Positions 9,499-19,051 are shown, counted from the stretch's first letter. The stretch: 64,000 nucleotides of DNA from Paracidovorax anthurii (GCF_003269065.1 NZ_QLTA01000008.1:55449-119448); one strand, 5' to 3'. Program-made: numbers and translations. The notes: generated by a model not told the origin, from the sequence alone.

Positions 9499-10181
9499 TG
9501 CGCGTGTCCTTGGGTGGAGAGGCCGGCCTGCGACGGCAGCATGGCGTAGTAGGCGGCCACGGCATCGATGTCCTGGTCGGAGAGCTTGAGGGCGATGTCC
9601 CGCATCAGCCCCAGCGGCCCGGGGGGGCGGCCGCCGGATTTCCAGGCATGCAGTTGCTGGCTGATGTAGGCCGCGGGCAGTCCCGCCAGCGGCGGGAAGT
9701 GGCTGCCGGTGCCATTGCCACCGGGGCCGTGGCATTGCATGCAGGCCGGCAACTGCGCCGACCAGCGCCCGCGGGTGGCCAGCATCGCACCGCTGTCCGC
9801 CGGGGTGGCCGTGGTGGAGTCTCTGGCCTGGAAGGGCGAGGCCAGTTGGCTGTAGTACCGGGCCAGCGACTGGCGTTCCTGCGGCGAGAGCTTCGTTGCG
9901 AAGGGTTGCATGACCGGGCTCTGCCGACTGCCGTCGGCGAAGGCGTCGAGCTGCGCCTGCAGATAGGCCTGGCCGCTGCCCGCCAGGCGGGGAAAGGCGC
10001 CTGCGCCCTGACCCTGGGCCCCGTGGCAGCCGATGCAGGCGGGCACGCCCTGTGGCGTGCCCTGGGTGGCGATGGCCTGGCCTTCCTGGACGATGCCGGG
10101 CTGCTGGGCCGGTGCGGGCAGGCCCAGGACCGCGGCGGCGAGCCCGGCAATGGCGGGCCACCAGCGGTCATGCGCGCGCAT
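9495..10181 (-). CDS. tsdB: Diheme cytochrome c4-like protein, TsdB-like electron acceptor
   Basis: 228 residues with a signal peptide (RWWPAIAGLAAAVLGLPAPAQ) and two c-type heme sites, CIGCH (49-53) and CMQCH (147-151), each in a repeated cytochrome c4 half (PRLAG...QLDAFADGSR; PPLAG...QLHAWKSGGR). A c4-type diheme protein encoded directly upstream of a TsdA is the known TsdB-TsdA arrangement, where TsdB takes the electrons. AAGGAGG sits ideally before the ATG at 10181. The stop overlaps the tsdA-like start by four bases. Confidence 0.7.
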   Translation of the reverse strand: MRAHDRWWPAIAGLAAAVLGLPAPAQQPGIVQEGQAIATQGTPQGVPACIGCHGAQGQGAGAFPRLAGSGQAYLQAQLDAFADGSRQSPVMQPFATKLSPQERQSLARYYSQLASPFQARDSTTATPADSGAMLATRGRWSAQLPACMQCHGPGGNGTGSHFPPLAGLPAAYISQQLHAWKSGGRPPGPLGLMRDIALKLSDQDIDAVAAYYAMLPSQAGLSTQGHAQ

Positions 10182-10398
10182 GGCACCCTCCTTCCTGCGG
10201 CATGCCGTGCTGCCGCAGGCGCGCGAGGGCCCGCACCGCGTCGGCGCCGAGCACGGTGCGCACCGTGGCTTGCGGCGCGCTGCGCAGCAAATGGCCGGCA
10301 TTGCCACCAGGGCGGGTCAGGGCGCCCGTGGGCGCATGCAGGGGGAGACGCGGCCCGACAGGGGTTTCGGGGGGAACGCTTGCTCGTGCTGCCGTCAT
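10168..10398 (-). CDS. Small hypothetical protein upstream of tsdB-like gene
   Basis: 76 residues, no recognised family. Supporting signs are AAGGT six bases before the ATG and a 14-bp overlap of its end with the tsdB-like gene, which suggests a leader cistron of the same operon. It lacks a signal peptide and hemes. The composition (Arg, Ala, Pro) is that of a chance high-GC frame, so it could be spurious. Confidence 0.35.
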   Translation of the reverse strand: MTAARASVPPETPVGPRLPLHAPTGALTRPGGNAGHLLRSAPQATVRTVLGADAVRALARLRQHGMPQEGGCHARA

Positions 10399-10936
10399 CG
10401 CGGACCTTCCATGGATTCATCTCCACGGGCTGCCATCGACGGGGGAGTGCGGTGCGAAGCCGCAGCGTGATCTCTTCGATGTCGAACCCGTACGAAGCCG
10501 ATTCTCCCGCGGCCGATGATGGCCAGGCCGGTGCGGAGTGTCAAGGTCATGGGGCGGCCGCTCTCGGTGGTGCCGTCCGCACGGCCTTTTCCCGCCGGGA
10601 GATCGCGTGCAGCGGCGGCAAATCAGCCCAGCGCTTACAATCCTGGGCTGTTTGCGCCTGCGCGGCCATCGGCGCGTCCCGTAACGATCGGCCGGGCCTC
10701 TCGGCCACCAGTACCGTTCCTGGCGGCACCCCACCGTAGCCGCCGCCCGGAACACCCTGGGTGCCATGGCGGCGTGCGGACAGCTCTTCTCCGCGTGCCG
10801 CCGGCGCTCATCCAACGCCGATCCAGGGGCCGTGCGGGCCGCGAGGCGTTCGCCATTTCAGCATAGGCCCTGGCAGAGATCCGACAACCGCAGGCGGCCT
10901 CCGACGGGACCGCAACCCACTTGACAGAAAAGAACT
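10399..10936. other. 538-bp intergenic region before rimO with one hairpin
   Basis: No convincing gene on either strand. The only structure seen is an inverted repeat CAGCCCAG (10624-10631) / CTGGGCTG (10643-10650) with TTACAAT in its loop and TTT after it. The TACAAT could be the -10 box of a promoter embedded in the hairpin, reading toward rimO. Confidence 0.4.
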
Positions 10937-12349
10937 ATGTCCACGACCCATGAAGCCGCCTTGGCGGTCGAGCCAAAGCGCCGTGTACCAAGCATCGGCA
11001 TGGTATCGCTCGGGTGCCCCAAGGCCCTCACGGATTCCGAGCTCATCCTCACGCAACTGAGCGCCGAGGGCTACCAGACCTCCAAGACCTTCGAGGGCGC
11101 CGATCTCGTCATCGTCAACACCTGCGGCTTCATCGACGATGCCGTGAAGGAAAGCCTGGACACCATCGGCGAGGCGCTGGCCGAGAACGGCAAGGTCATC
11201 GTCACGGGCTGCCTGGGCGCGCGCGCGGGCGAGGGGGGCAGCAACCTCGTGCGGCAGATGCACCCCAGCGTGCTCGCGGTGACGGGCCCGCATGCCACCC
11301 AGGAGGTGATGGATGCGGTGCACCAGAACCTGCCCAAGCCGCACGACCCGTTCATCGACCTCGTGCCCGGCGGCTTCGGCGTGGCGGGCCTCAAGCTCAC
11401 GCCCAAGCACTACGCCTACCTCAAGATCAGCGAGGGCTGCAACCACCGCTGCACCTTCTGCATCATCCCCTCAATGCGCGGCGACCTCGTCTCGCGCCCC
11501 GTGGGCGACGTGCTCAAGGAGGCCAAGGCGCTGTTCGAGGGCGGCGTGAAGGAGCTGCTGGTCATCAGCCAGGACACCTCCGCCTATGGGGTCGATGTGA
11601 AATACCGCACCGGCTTCTGGGACGGCAAGCCCGTCAAGACGCGCATGCTGGAGCTGGTGCAGACGCTGGGCGAGATCGCCGAGCCCTACGGCGCCTGGGT
11701 GCGCCTGCACTATGTGTACCCCTATCCGAGCGTGGACGAGGCCATTCCGTTCATGGCGACGGGCAAGATCCTGCCGTACCTCGACGTGCCCTTCCAGCAC
11801 AGCCACCCCGACGTGCTGCGGCGCATGAAGCGCCCCGCCAGCGGCGAGCGCAACCTGGAGCGCATCCAGCGCTGGCGCGAGGCCTGCCCCGAGCTGGTGA
11901 TCCGCAGCACCTTCATCGCGGGCTTTCCCGGCGAGACGGAAGAGGAGTTCCAGCACCTGCTCGACTTCGTGCGCGAGGCCCAGATCGACCGTGCCGGCTG
12001 CTTCGCCTACAGCGACGTGAACGGCGCGGCGGCCAACGAGCTGCCCGGCATGCTGCCCATGGAGGTGCGCGAGGAGCGCCGCGCGCGCTTCATGGCCGTG
12101 GCCGAAGAGGTCTCCGTCGCGAAGCTGCAGCGCCGCGTGGGCGCCACCATGCAGGTGCTGGTGGACCACGCGCCCGCCCTGGGCCGCAAGGGCGGCACCG
12201 GCCGCAGCTATGCCGATGCCCCCGAGATCGACGGCGTGGTGCACCTGCTGCCGCCCGAGAAGATCAGCAAGCAGCTCAAGGTGGGCGAATTCACCCGGGC
12301 GCACATCGTCGGGGTGCAGGGCCACGATCTGGTCGCGCGGCCGATCTGA
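10937..12349 (+). CDS. rimO: Ribosomal protein S12 methylthiotransferase RimO
   Basis: 470 residues. Radical-SAM methylthiotransferase that thiomethylates Asp of ribosomal protein S12. The N-terminal MTTase domain has the three iron-sulfur cysteines Cys27 ([12 protein letters not shown]), Cys63 (NTCGFI) and Cys92 (GCLGAR). The radical-SAM site is Cys168/172/175 in [13 protein letters not shown]-terminal TRAM-like segment follows. SLGCPK and the length identify RimO rather than MiaB. The start ATG follows an A-rich leader. Confidence 0.96.
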   Translation: MSTTHEAALAVEPKRRVPSIGMVSLGCPKALTDSELILTQLSAEGYQTSKTFEGADLVIVNTCGFIDDAVKESLDTIGEALAENGKVIVTGCLGARAGEGGSNLVRQMHPSVLAVTGPHATQEVMDAVHQNLPKPHDPFIDLVPGGFGVAGLKLTPKHYAYLKISEGCNHRCTFCIIPSMRGDLVSRPVGDVLKEAKALFEGGVKELLVISQDTSAYGVDVKYRTGFWDGKPVKTRMLELVQTLGEIAEPYGAWVRLHYVYPYPSVDEAIPFMATGKILPYLDVPFQHSHPDVLRRMKRPASGERNLERIQRWREACPELVIRSTFIAGFPGETEEEFQHLLDFVREAQIDRAGCFAYSDVNGAAANELPGMLPMEVREERRARFMAVAEEVSVAKLQRRVGATMQVLVDHAPALGRKGGTGRSYADAPEIDGVVHLLPPEKISKQLKVGEFTRAHIVGVQGHDLVARPI

Positions 12350-12462
12350 CCTGACCGCCGCCGCGTGCCGCGCCGGCCGTGGCTTGGCAAGGCCGTGGCG
12401 CCTATGCGCGCCATAGCCGCATCCGGCAGACACGGGGCGCCGGGTTTTCTAGGATGGCAGGC

Positions 12463-13785
12463 ATGCCGCCCTTTTCGCTGCCCCGCACCGCCACCGCACC
12501 GTTCTGCCCCTCGGAGGTGAAGGGCAGCGTCCGGATCGATCCCGGCCTGCCCCTGCACAAGAAACTACTGCGCTACGCGGGCCCCGGGCTGCTGGTGTCG
12601 GTGGGCTACATGGACCCGGGCAACTGGGCCACCGACATCGAGGCGGGTTCGCGCTTCGGCTACGGGCTGCTGTTCGTGGTGCTGCTGGCCAGCCTGGCGG
12701 CGATGCTGCTGCAGGCGCTGTGCGTGCGCCTGGGGCTCGTGGCGCGGCGGGATCTGGCCCAGCTTTGCCGCGAGCGCTATTCCCCCGCCGTCAACCGCTT
12801 CCTGTGGCTGGGGGCCGAGCTGGCGATCATCGCCTGTGATCTGGCCGAGGTGCTGGGCGGGGCGCTGGCGCTGCACCTGCTGCTGGGGGCGTCGATTCCC
12901 GTCGGGATCGGCATCACCGCGTTCGACACGCTGCTGGTGCTGGGCCTGCAGGGCGCGGGCTTCCGCCGCGTGGAGGCGATCGTGCTCGGGCTGGCGGGCA
13001 CCATCGCCGCGTGCTTCGCGGTGGAGCTGGCGTTTGCCTGGCCGCTGTGGTCGGAGGTGGCCATCGGCTTCGTGCCCAGCCTGGAGCGCCTGCAGCAGCC
13101 CGGCGCGCTGTATCTGGCGATCGGCATCGTGGGCGCCACGGTGATGCCGCACAACCTGTACCTGCATTCCTCGGTGGTGCAGACCCGGCGGGTGGACGAC
13201 ACCGATGCCGGCCGCCGCGAGGCGATCCGCTTCTGCACGCTGGATGCGGTGCTCTGCCTTTCGCTCGCGCTGCTGGTGAATGCGGCCATCATGGTGCTGG
13301 CCGCCAGCGCCTTTCACCACAACGGCCACCGGGACGTGGCCGACATCGCGGACGCCTACCGGCTCATCGAGCCGTTGGTGGGCAGCGCCCTGGCCGCCGC
13401 GCTGTTCGGCATCGCGCTGCTGGCCTCGGGGCAAAGCTCCACGTTCACGGGCACCATCGCCGGGCAGATCGTGATGGAAGGCTTCCTGGAACTGAAGATT
13501 CCCTGCTGGCAGCGCCGCCTGATCACCCGTGCGCTGGCGCTCGTGCCGGCCTGGGTCGGCGTGTGGTGGCTGGGCGACGAGGGCGTGGGCCGGATGCTGG
13601 TGCTCAGCCAGGTGGTGCTGAGCTTTCAGCTGCCGTTCGCGATGTGGCCCCTGATCCGCTTCACCAGCGACCGCTCGGTGATGGGCGGCTTCGCGAACGG
13701 ATGGGCCCTGAAGGGGCTGGCCTGGGGGCTGTTCGGGGTGATCTCGGCGGCCAACGCGTGGCTGCTGGCGGCGGTCATCGCCTGA
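12463..13785 (+). CDS. mntH: NRAMP-family divalent metal (Mn2+/Fe2+) transporter MntH
   Basis: 440 residues, about 11 membrane segments. The NRAMP metal-site motifs are present: DPGNW in TM1, DLAEVLGG in TM3 and GATVMPHNLYLHSS in TM6. It imports Mn2+ with protons across the inner membrane. I chose the ATG at 12463 because TAGGA lies 8 bases upstream; the in-frame ATG at 12454 is too close to it. A diverged copy of its 3' end lies at 14546-14737. Confidence 0.93.
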   Translation: MPPFSLPRTATAPFCPSEVKGSVRIDPGLPLHKKLLRYAGPGLLVSVGYMDPGNWATDIEAGSRFGYGLLFVVLLASLAAMLLQALCVRLGLVARRDLAQLCRERYSPAVNRFLWLGAELAIIACDLAEVLGGALALHLLLGASIPVGIGITAFDTLLVLGLQGAGFRRVEAIVLGLAGTIAACFAVELAFAWPLWSEVAIGFVPSLERLQQPGALYLAIGIVGATVMPHNLYLHSSVVQTRRVDDTDAGRREAIRFCTLDAVLCLSLALLVNAAIMVLAASAFHHNGHRDVADIADAYRLIEPLVGSALAAALFGIALLASGQSSTFTGTIAGQIVMEGFLELKIPCWQRRLITRALALVPAWVGVWWLGDEGVGRMLVLSQVVLSFQLPFAMWPLIRFTSDRSVMGGFANGWALKGLAWGLFGVISAANAWLLAAVIA

Positions 13786-13915
13786 GATCCACGGCGCCGA
13801 GCGCCACCCGAGGGCGCATGAAACCGGCGCTGCGTCCCCCGTCCGATGGCCGCGATGCAGGCCACGCCAGCCAACGCCGTGGAGCGAGCTTCGCTCGGCC
13901 CCAGGGGGTTGTACT

Positions 13916-14404
13916 TCAGTTGGTCGGGTAGGCCGTGAGCAGGATCCATTGGCCGTTGACCACTTCGAAATCGAGCTGGATGTTGGTGTACTGCGATCTT
14001 GTCTGGGTGGTGCACTGGCCGTTGGCGCCGGCCGCGGTGCAGTTGTAGCCGCCGATCAGGTCTTTCTTCAGCACGCTGTAGACGGTGACCTTCTGGCGGG
14101 CATGGTTGCCCGAGCAATCGACGGCGTTGCCCTTGTATTTCTGCGGGTCCTGGTAGTTGTTCCAGAAACCGGTGTATTCCTCGACGCTGGTGAACAGGGT
14201 CTTGCCGGACTGGCTCAGCCCTGCCGGCGGCGTGGCACCGTAGATGTGCTGGTTGAGGTGGCCACCGGCGGCGTTGTTGTTGCCCGAGATCGCGCTTTGC
14301 TGCACGGAGGCGATGGCCCGGCACTCCACGGCGTGGACGCTGGATGAAAAGCCGGCTGCGACGACGAGCGCCGCGATGGCGGGAATGGCTTTGGCGGTAT
14401 GCAT
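13916..14404 (-). CDS. Exported small protein, possible RNase A-like (CdiA-CT type) domain
   Basis: 162 residues with a signal peptide (cleavage after SSSVHA, residue 25) and GAGGGAGA upstream of the ATG. The mature protein has four cysteines (VEC, VDC, YNC, GQC), a GGHLNQHI segment near its start, LFTSVEEYTGFW in the middle and a C-terminal ILLTAYPTN. A GGH...H start and a TAYP end recall bacterial RNase A-like toxin domains (GGHT..RHV ... TAYP). This is a weak analogy from memory. No immunity gene is visible next to it. It is convergent with mntH. Confidence 0.5.
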   Translation of the reverse strand: MHTAKAIPAIAALVVAAGFSSSVHAVECRAIASVQQSAISGNNNAAGGHLNQHIYGATPPAGLSQSGKTLFTSVEEYTGFWNNYQDPQKYKGNAVDCSGNHARQKVTVYSVLKKDLIGGYNCTAAGANGQCTTQTRSQYTNIQLDFEVVNGQWILLTAYPTN

Positions 14405-14502
14405 GGTGTTGGTCTCCCTCTGTAAAAACTCCGCTGCCATTCTGTGGATGCCGGTGGCGCGGAGCGCTGGAGATCGACTGAATCGTCCTGAAAAGAACTG
14501 AA

Positions 14503-14543
14503 GATCCTGGCGGGCTTGAGCACCTTGCCGGACGTGTCGCCCT
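14503..14543. repeat. 41-bp copy of an internal efp segment
   Basis: Positions 14503-14543 match 16396-16436, inside efp, at 40 of 41 bases in the same orientation on the plus strand. The copy sits immediately before the mntH fragment. It has no coding role here. Confidence 0.85.
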
Positions 14544-14545
14544 GG

Positions 14546-14737
14546 CTGGTGATGAGCCAGGTGGTGCCGAGCTTCCAGCCGCCCTTCGCGATGTGGCCGC
14601 TGATCCGCTTCACGAGCGAGCGCGCGGTGATGGGCCGCTTCGCCAATGGGGGCGGCGTGCGGTGGCTCGCCCGGACGCTGTTCGGGGTGATCCCGGCGGC
14701 CAACGTCTGGCTGGTGGGGGTGGTGCTCACGGGCTGA
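14546..14737 (+). pseudogene. Fragment of mntH (C-terminal ~63 codons, diverged duplicate)
   Basis: The forward frame encodes SQVVPSFQPPFAMWPLIRFTSER and a following tail that align with the last ~63 residues of the intact MntH (SQVVLSFQLPFAMWPLIRF...). The stop is at the same place. Several substitutions hit membrane residues and no upstream part is present, so this is a decayed partial duplicate. It is fused to the 41-bp efp-like piece on its 5' side. Confidence 0.85.
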
Positions 14738-14888
14738 TGTGTTCCCGCGCCGTGGGGGGGGCGGGGCGGGTGGGCGTCGCATGCATACGCAATTCCACGG
14801 ACGGCTTTGGCGAATGGCTGGGCTTTAATTTCAGGGTATCCACTTCTGGACGCGCTGCGTTTTTTCCACCGCGGCATCCTTGTCCCCG

Positions 14889-16205
14889 ATGACTTCCTCC
14901 TCCCATCCCTCCATGGCGGCTTCCGGCGACGAAGCCGCTCCCGCCGCGCCTGCGCCGTCGAAGGCGGCCACCGTCCTGCGCGTGACGGGCGGCAACTTCA
15001 TGGAGATGTTCGACTTTTTCCTGTTCGGCTTCTATGCCACGCAGATTTCCAAGGCCTTCTTTCCTTCGGGCAACGAGTTCGCGTCGCTGATGCTCACCTT
15101 CATGACGTTCGGCGCGGGCTTTCTGATGCGGCCGCTGGGCGCCGTCTTCCTGGGCGCCTACGTGGACCGTGTGGGTCGCCGCAAGGGGCTGATCGTCACG
15201 CTGGCGCTGATGGCGGTGGGCACGCTGCTCATCGCCTGCGTGCCGGGCTACGCCACCATAGGCTTGGCGGCGCCGCTGCTGGTGCTGACCGGGCGGCTGC
15301 TGCAGGGGTTTTCGGCCGGCGTGGAGCTGGGCGGGGTGTCGGTGTACCTTGCTGAAATGGCGACGCCGGGCCGCAAGGGCTTTTACGTGAGCTGGCAGTC
15401 GGCCAGCCAGCAGGTGGCGATCATCGTCGCGGCCGCGCTGGGCTATTGGCTCAACGTCACGTTCGTGCCGCAGGAGATCGCGGATTTCTACTGGCGCGTG
15501 CCGTTCTTCGTGGGTTGCTTGATCGTGCCGGTGCTGTTCATCATTCGCCGCTCGCTCCAGGAAACCGAGGAGTTCAAGGCCCGCAGGCACCGCCCCACGG
15601 TGCGCGAGATCTTCCGCTCCATCCTGTCCAACTGGGGCCTGGTGATCGCGGGGATGATGATGGTGTCGATGACCACGGTGTCGTTCTACCTCATCACCGT
15701 GTACACGCCGACCTTCGGCAAGAGCGTGCTGCACCTGAGCACCACCGATGCCCTCGTCGTCACGCTGTGCGTGGCGCTTTCCAACTTCTTCTGGCTGCCG
15801 GTGATGGGCGCGCTGTCCGACCGCGTGGGCCGCAAGCCGCTGCTGGTGGCCTTCACGGTGCTGACCATCTTCACGGCCTACCCGGCGCTGAAGTGGCTGG
15901 TGGCCTCGCCGGACTTCGCCCGCATGCTGGAGGTGGAGCTGTGGCTGTCCTTCCTCTATGCGAGCTACAACGGCGCGATGGTGGTGGCCCTGACCGAGGT
16001 GATGCCGGTGGACGTGCGCACGGTAGGCTTCTCGCTTGCCTACAGCCTCGCCACGGCGGTGTTCGGCGGCTTCACGCCGGCGGTGGCCACCGGCCTCATC
16101 GAATGGTCGGGCGACAAGGCCGCGCCGGGCTGGTGGATGACGGCGGCCGCCGCCTGCGGGCTGCTGGCCACGCTGCGTCTGTACCGCCGGAGCGCAAGAC
16201 AGTAG
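14889..16205 (+). CDS. MFS citrate/tricarballylate:H+ symporter (CitA/TcuC-like)
   Basis: 438 residues, 12 predicted membrane segments, metabolite:H+ symporter family. Near-diagnostic phrases of CitA/TcuC are present: [66 protein letters not shown] split over 98-150, and [11 protein letters not shown]. It should import citrate or a related tricarboxylate. Start chosen at ATG 14889; a TTG nine bases upstream is in frame. No good ribosome site is seen. It converges on efp with a shared terminator. Confidence 0.85.
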   Translation: MTSSSHPSMAASGDEAAPAAPAPSKAATVLRVTGGNFMEMFDFFLFGFYATQISKAFFPSGNEFASLMLTFMTFGAGFLMRPLGAVFLGAYVDRVGRRKGLIVTLALMAVGTLLIACVPGYATIGLAAPLLVLTGRLLQGFSAGVELGGVSVYLAEMATPGRKGFYVSWQSASQQVAIIVAAALGYWLNVTFVPQEIADFYWRVPFFVGCLIVPVLFIIRRSLQETEEFKARRHRPTVREIFRSILSNWGLVIAGMMMVSMTTVSFYLITVYTPTFGKSVLHLSTTDALVVTLCVALSNFFWLPVMGALSDRVGRKPLLVAFTVLTIFTAYPALKWLVASPDFARMLEVELWLSFLYASYNGAMVVALTEVMPVDVRTVGFSLAYSLATAVFGGFTPAVATGLIEWSGDKAAPGWWMTAAAACGLLATLRLYRRSARQ

Positions 16206-16239
16206 TTCGCGCTCAGTGCCATGAAGCGTTGAAAGAAAA

Positions 16240-16277
16240 AAAGACAAAAAAAAGCTCCCGTCCAGCGGGAGCCCTTT
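16240..16277 (-). terminator. Bidirectional Rho-independent terminator between MFS gene and efp
   Basis: GCTCCCG (16254-16260) pairs with CGGGAGC (16266-16272) around a 5-nt loop. An A-run before it makes a long U-tract for the minus-strand efp transcript; CCTTTTC follows for the plus strand. Confidence 0.9.
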
Positions 16278-16299
16278 TCGGTGATCGGTCTGCCGCCGA

Positions 16300-16854
16300 T
16301 CAGACGCGCTTGCGGTATTCGCCCGTGCGGGTGTCGATTTCGATCTTGTCGCCTTGCGAGACGAACAGCGGCACGGCCACTTCGAAGCCGGTGGCGATCT
16401 TGGCGGGCTTGAGCACCTTGCCGGACGTGTCGCCCTTGACGGCGGGTTCCGTCCAGGTGATCTCGCGATCGACGCTGGTGGGCAGCTCGACCGAGATGGC
16501 CTTGCCGTCGTAGAACACCACTTCGAGGGCCATGCCGTCTTCGAGGTAGTTCAGCGCGTCGCCCATGTTCTCGGCTTCGACTTCGTACTGGTTGTATTCC
16601 GTGTCCATGCAGATGTACATCGGGTCGGCGAAGTAGGAGTAGGTGCACTCCTTCTTGTCGAGGATCACGTTGTCGATCTTGTCGTCGGCCTTGAACACGT
16701 TTTCGGTGCCGAAGTTGCCGATCAGGCTCTTGAGCTTCATGCGGACCGTGGCGGCGCCGCGGCCACCGCGGGCGTATTCGGTCTTCAGGACGACCATCGG
16801 GTCCTTGCCGTGCATGATGACGTTGCCGGCGCGGATTTCTTGAGCGATTTTCAT
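16300..16854 (-). CDS. efp: Elongation factor P (Arg32-type)
   Basis: 184 residues with the three EF-P beta-barrel domains. EF-P binds ribosomes stalled at polyproline and helps peptide bond formation. The tip of the domain I loop reads ARGGRGAA with Arg at position 32, not Lys, the form that is rhamnosylated by EarP. The earP gene lies 161 bp upstream on the same strand. A 41-bp piece of this gene is duplicated at 14503-14543. Confidence 0.98.
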   Translation of the reverse strand: MKIAQEIRAGNVIMHGKDPMVVLKTEYARGGRGAATVRMKLKSLIGNFGTENVFKADDKIDNVILDKKECTYSYFADPMYICMDTEYNQYEVEAENMGDALNYLEDGMALEVVFYDGKAISVELPTSVDREITWTEPAVKGDTSGKVLKPAKIATGFEVAVPLFVSQGDKIEIDTRTGEYRKRV

Positions 16855-17015
16855 AGCAGGTTTGCCTGGGTTGAGGCCGCTCAACGCACCGGAGCGCCTG
16901 GTGCCGCACGGTGCGTGCGGCAAGTGGTGGGCGCCGGCGCATGTTCCGCGGCGGGGGGATGCGCCGGCCGGCACGGCAAGGGCGTGCGGCCTTGTTTGGC
17001 GCAAAGCCCCGGATT

Positions 17016-18149
17016 TTAGCTTTTTTCGCGCACGAACCCGAGCAACTGCGTCACGAGGTCGTCCTGCGCGAGCAGCCGGGCCCGGGCGGCCAGGATGCAT
17101 TCGCGCCATTCGCCCAGGGTGGCGGCGGTCAGCGCGGGCAGGGGCGCCGCGGCTTCGATGCCGTTCCACACGTGGTGAAAGCGCCGCAGCGACGGCGGCG
17201 CCTGCAGCCAGCCGAGGAAGGCATCGAGCTTGGCGTGGTGGGCGCCGTCGTCCTGCGGATAGATGTGCCACACGAAGGGCTGGCCGGCCCAGAGGGCGCG
17301 CACCAGCGAGTCCTCGCCGCGCACGCCGTTGAAGTCGCAGGCCCGCAGCATGGCGTCGAAGCCGGGCTGGGGGCAGGGCTGCAGGTATGAAATTGATAGC
17401 AAACTATTGAGGAAAGACGGCGACGTGGGGGCTGAATCGCCTGCAAAACTGCCCGGAGGCGCCTCCAGGGCCGCCCGGACGGCCGCCGTGGCGCGCCCGG
17501 GGGTGGCGAGCAGGCGCGCGCCGGGCCGCCGCGCGAGCTGGGCCAGCAGGCCGGGCAGGCCGGCGGGCTCGTAGCAAAAGAGCGACACGGCCAGATCCTC
17601 CGGCCCCACGCCGTGGCGCGCGCGCCAGTCCGCGCGCCCGGCCTGCGCCTCGTGGCTGGCGGGATCGGGCAGGCCGGGCTCGCGCAGCAGGCCGCCGGTG
17701 CGCGGGGTGAAGCCGGGGTAGAAGAACCAGCGGGTGCGGCCCGCCGCCGGGCCCGAGAAGATGGGGGAGGGCAGGCGGTGGCTGCGCTCCACGTAGCCCT
17801 CGGCGGAGAGGTATTCCAGGTTGATCCACAAGGGTTTTGGCGCCGGTGTCGCCGTATTTGCTACGTTGTTAGCTATGAATTCAGGAGCAATCTCGCAGCC
17901 GAAGGCCTCGATGAGCACGTCGCCCGGGCCGCCCGGCGGTGCGGTGCGGGGCCAGGGCAGCACCTCGACGCCGGGCGCGCCGCCGGGCGCCATCCAGGCG
18001 AGGGCCGAGGCGTCGTCGGTCCACAGCCGCACGCGGTGGCCGAGCGCGCCGAGCTGGGCCGAGAGCCGCCAGCACACGCCGATGTCGCCGAAGTTGTCGA
18101 TGACCTGGCAGAAGATGTCCCAGAGCAGGGGGCGGGTGGGCGCGGTCAT
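17016..18149 (-). CDS. earP: EF-P arginine rhamnosyltransferase EarP
   Basis: 377 residues. EarP transfers rhamnose from dTDP-rhamnose to Arg32 of EF-P. Family phrases are visible: [21 protein letters not shown] at the N-terminus, [31 protein letters not shown], and near the C-terminus [28 protein letters not shown] split over 300-330. Two AT-rich insertions in the gene (coding for [15 protein letters not shown] and for [10 protein letters not shown]-like peptides) interrupt otherwise GC-rich code; see the repeat entries. Start ATG overlaps the stop of the upstream LysR gene by four bases. Confidence 0.93.
   Translation of the reverse strand: MTAPTRPLLWDIFCQVIDNFGDIGVCWRLSAQLGALGHRVRLWTDDASALAWMAPGGAPGVEVLPWPRTAPPGGPGDVLIEAFGCEIAPEFIANNVANTATPAPKPLWINLEYLSAEGYVERSHRLPSPIFSGPAAGRTRWFFYPGFTPRTGGLLREPGLPDPASHEAQAGRADWRARHGVGPEDLAVSLFCYEPAGLPGLLAQLARRPGARLLATPGRATAAVRAALEAPPGSFAGDSAPTSPSFLNSLLSISYLQPCPQPGFDAMLRACDFNGVRGEDSLVRALWAGQPFVWHIYPQDDGAHHAKLDAFLGWLQAPPSLRRFHHVWNGIEAAAPLPALTAATLGEWRECILAARARLLAQDDLVTQLLGFVREKS
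17380..17415. repeat. AT-rich repeat-like insertion inside earP (copy 1)
   Basis: A sharply AT-rich island (TATGAAATTGATAGCAAAC and the following bases) in GC-rich coding sequence. It keeps the earP frame and encodes part of an SLLSISYL-type stretch. The GATAGCAAA/TATCAATTTCATA pattern resembles small dispersed repeats I recall from Comamonadaceae genomes. Edges are approximate. Confidence 0.55.
17835..17885. repeat. AT-rich repeat-like insertion inside earP (copy 2)
   Basis: Second AT-rich island (GTATTTGCTACGTTGTTAGCTATGAATTCAG region) in earP, encoding about [12 protein letters not shown] in frame between CEIAP and the conserved LWINLEYL. It carries the GCTATGAATT/AATTCATAGC element of the same presumed repeat family. 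Edges are approximate. Confidence 0.55.
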
Positions 18150-19051
18150 GGCGCGGCCTCCGGCGGCGGGGCGGGGCGCAGGTGGTCCACGAGCAGCCGC
18201 GCCACGCTGGAGAGCGCCTCCACCGAGCGCACGCACAGCGCCAGCCGCCGCCGCGCCCAGGGCTCGGCGAGCGACACGGTGCGCAGCGGCAGGCTGCCCT
18301 GGTAGAGCCGCGCGCTGCCGCGCGGCAGCACGCCCACGCCGAGGCCGGCAGACACCATGAGGCACAGCGCGTCGTAGCTGGTCACCTGCATGCGCAGCCG
18401 CAGCGGCATCTGCGCCTCGGCGGCCGCGCGGATGAGCAGGTTGTTGATGGCGCTGCCCGGGTGCAGGCCCACGAGGTCGCAGGGCAGGGCCTCGGCCAGC
18501 CGCACGCTGCGCCGCCGCGCGAGCGGGTGGCCGCGCGGCGCCACCAGCACCAGTTCGTCCTCGCGGTAGGGCAGCAGGGTGACGCGGTCGCCGTAGTCGC
18601 CGTGGTGGAGGATGCCGACGTCGGCCGCGTTCTCGGCCACCGACTGCGCGATGGCGCTGCTGATCTGCTCCTGCAGCCGCACCTGCACCTGCGGGTGCGC
18701 GGCCATGAAGCGCTGCAGGTCCGAGGGCAGGAACTGGGTGATGGCCGAGATGTTGGCCACCACGCGCACGTGGCCGCGCACGCCGGCGCGGTAGTCGCGC
18801 ATTTGCACGGCGATGCCGTCCAGGTCGTCGAGCACGCCGCGCGCCATGTCCCGCAGCGCGTAGGCGGCAGCCGTGGGCTCGCTGCCGCGGTTGCTGCGCG
18901 CGAACAGGGCGACGCCGAGCGCGTCCTCCAGCTCGGCCAGCCGCCGGCTGGCGGCCGAGGCGGCGATGTGCTCGCGGGCCGCGGCGCGGGCGATGGCGTT
19001 TTCCTCCATCACGGCCACGAAGAGCCGCAGAGACACGGGGTCGAGCTTCAT
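18146..19051 (-). CDS. LysR-family transcriptional regulator
   Basis: 301 residues. Winged helix near the N-terminus (LRLFVAVMEENAIARAAAREHIAASAASRRLAELEDALG spans 9-47), then an effector-binding domain from about residue 90 (GHVRVVANISAI). It is divergent from the CoA-transferase operon at 19174, its probable target. Its stop overlaps the earP start (ATGA), so earP may depend on this transcript, an odd pairing of a metabolic regulator with a translation-factor modifier. Confidence 0.9.
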   Translation of the reverse strand: MKLDPVSLRLFVAVMEENAIARAAAREHIAASAASRRLAELEDALGVALFARSNRGSEPTAAAYALRDMARGVLDDLDGIAVQMRDYRAGVRGHVRVVANISAITQFLPSDLQRFMAAHPQVQVRLQEQISSAIAQSVAENAADVGILHHGDYGDRVTLLPYREDELVLVAPRGHPLARRRSVRLAEALPCDLVGLHPGSAINNLLIRAAAEAQMPLRLRMQVTSYDALCLMVSAGLGVGVLPRGSARLYQGSLPLRTVSLAEPWARRRLALCVRSVEALSSVARLLVDHLRPAPPPEAAP

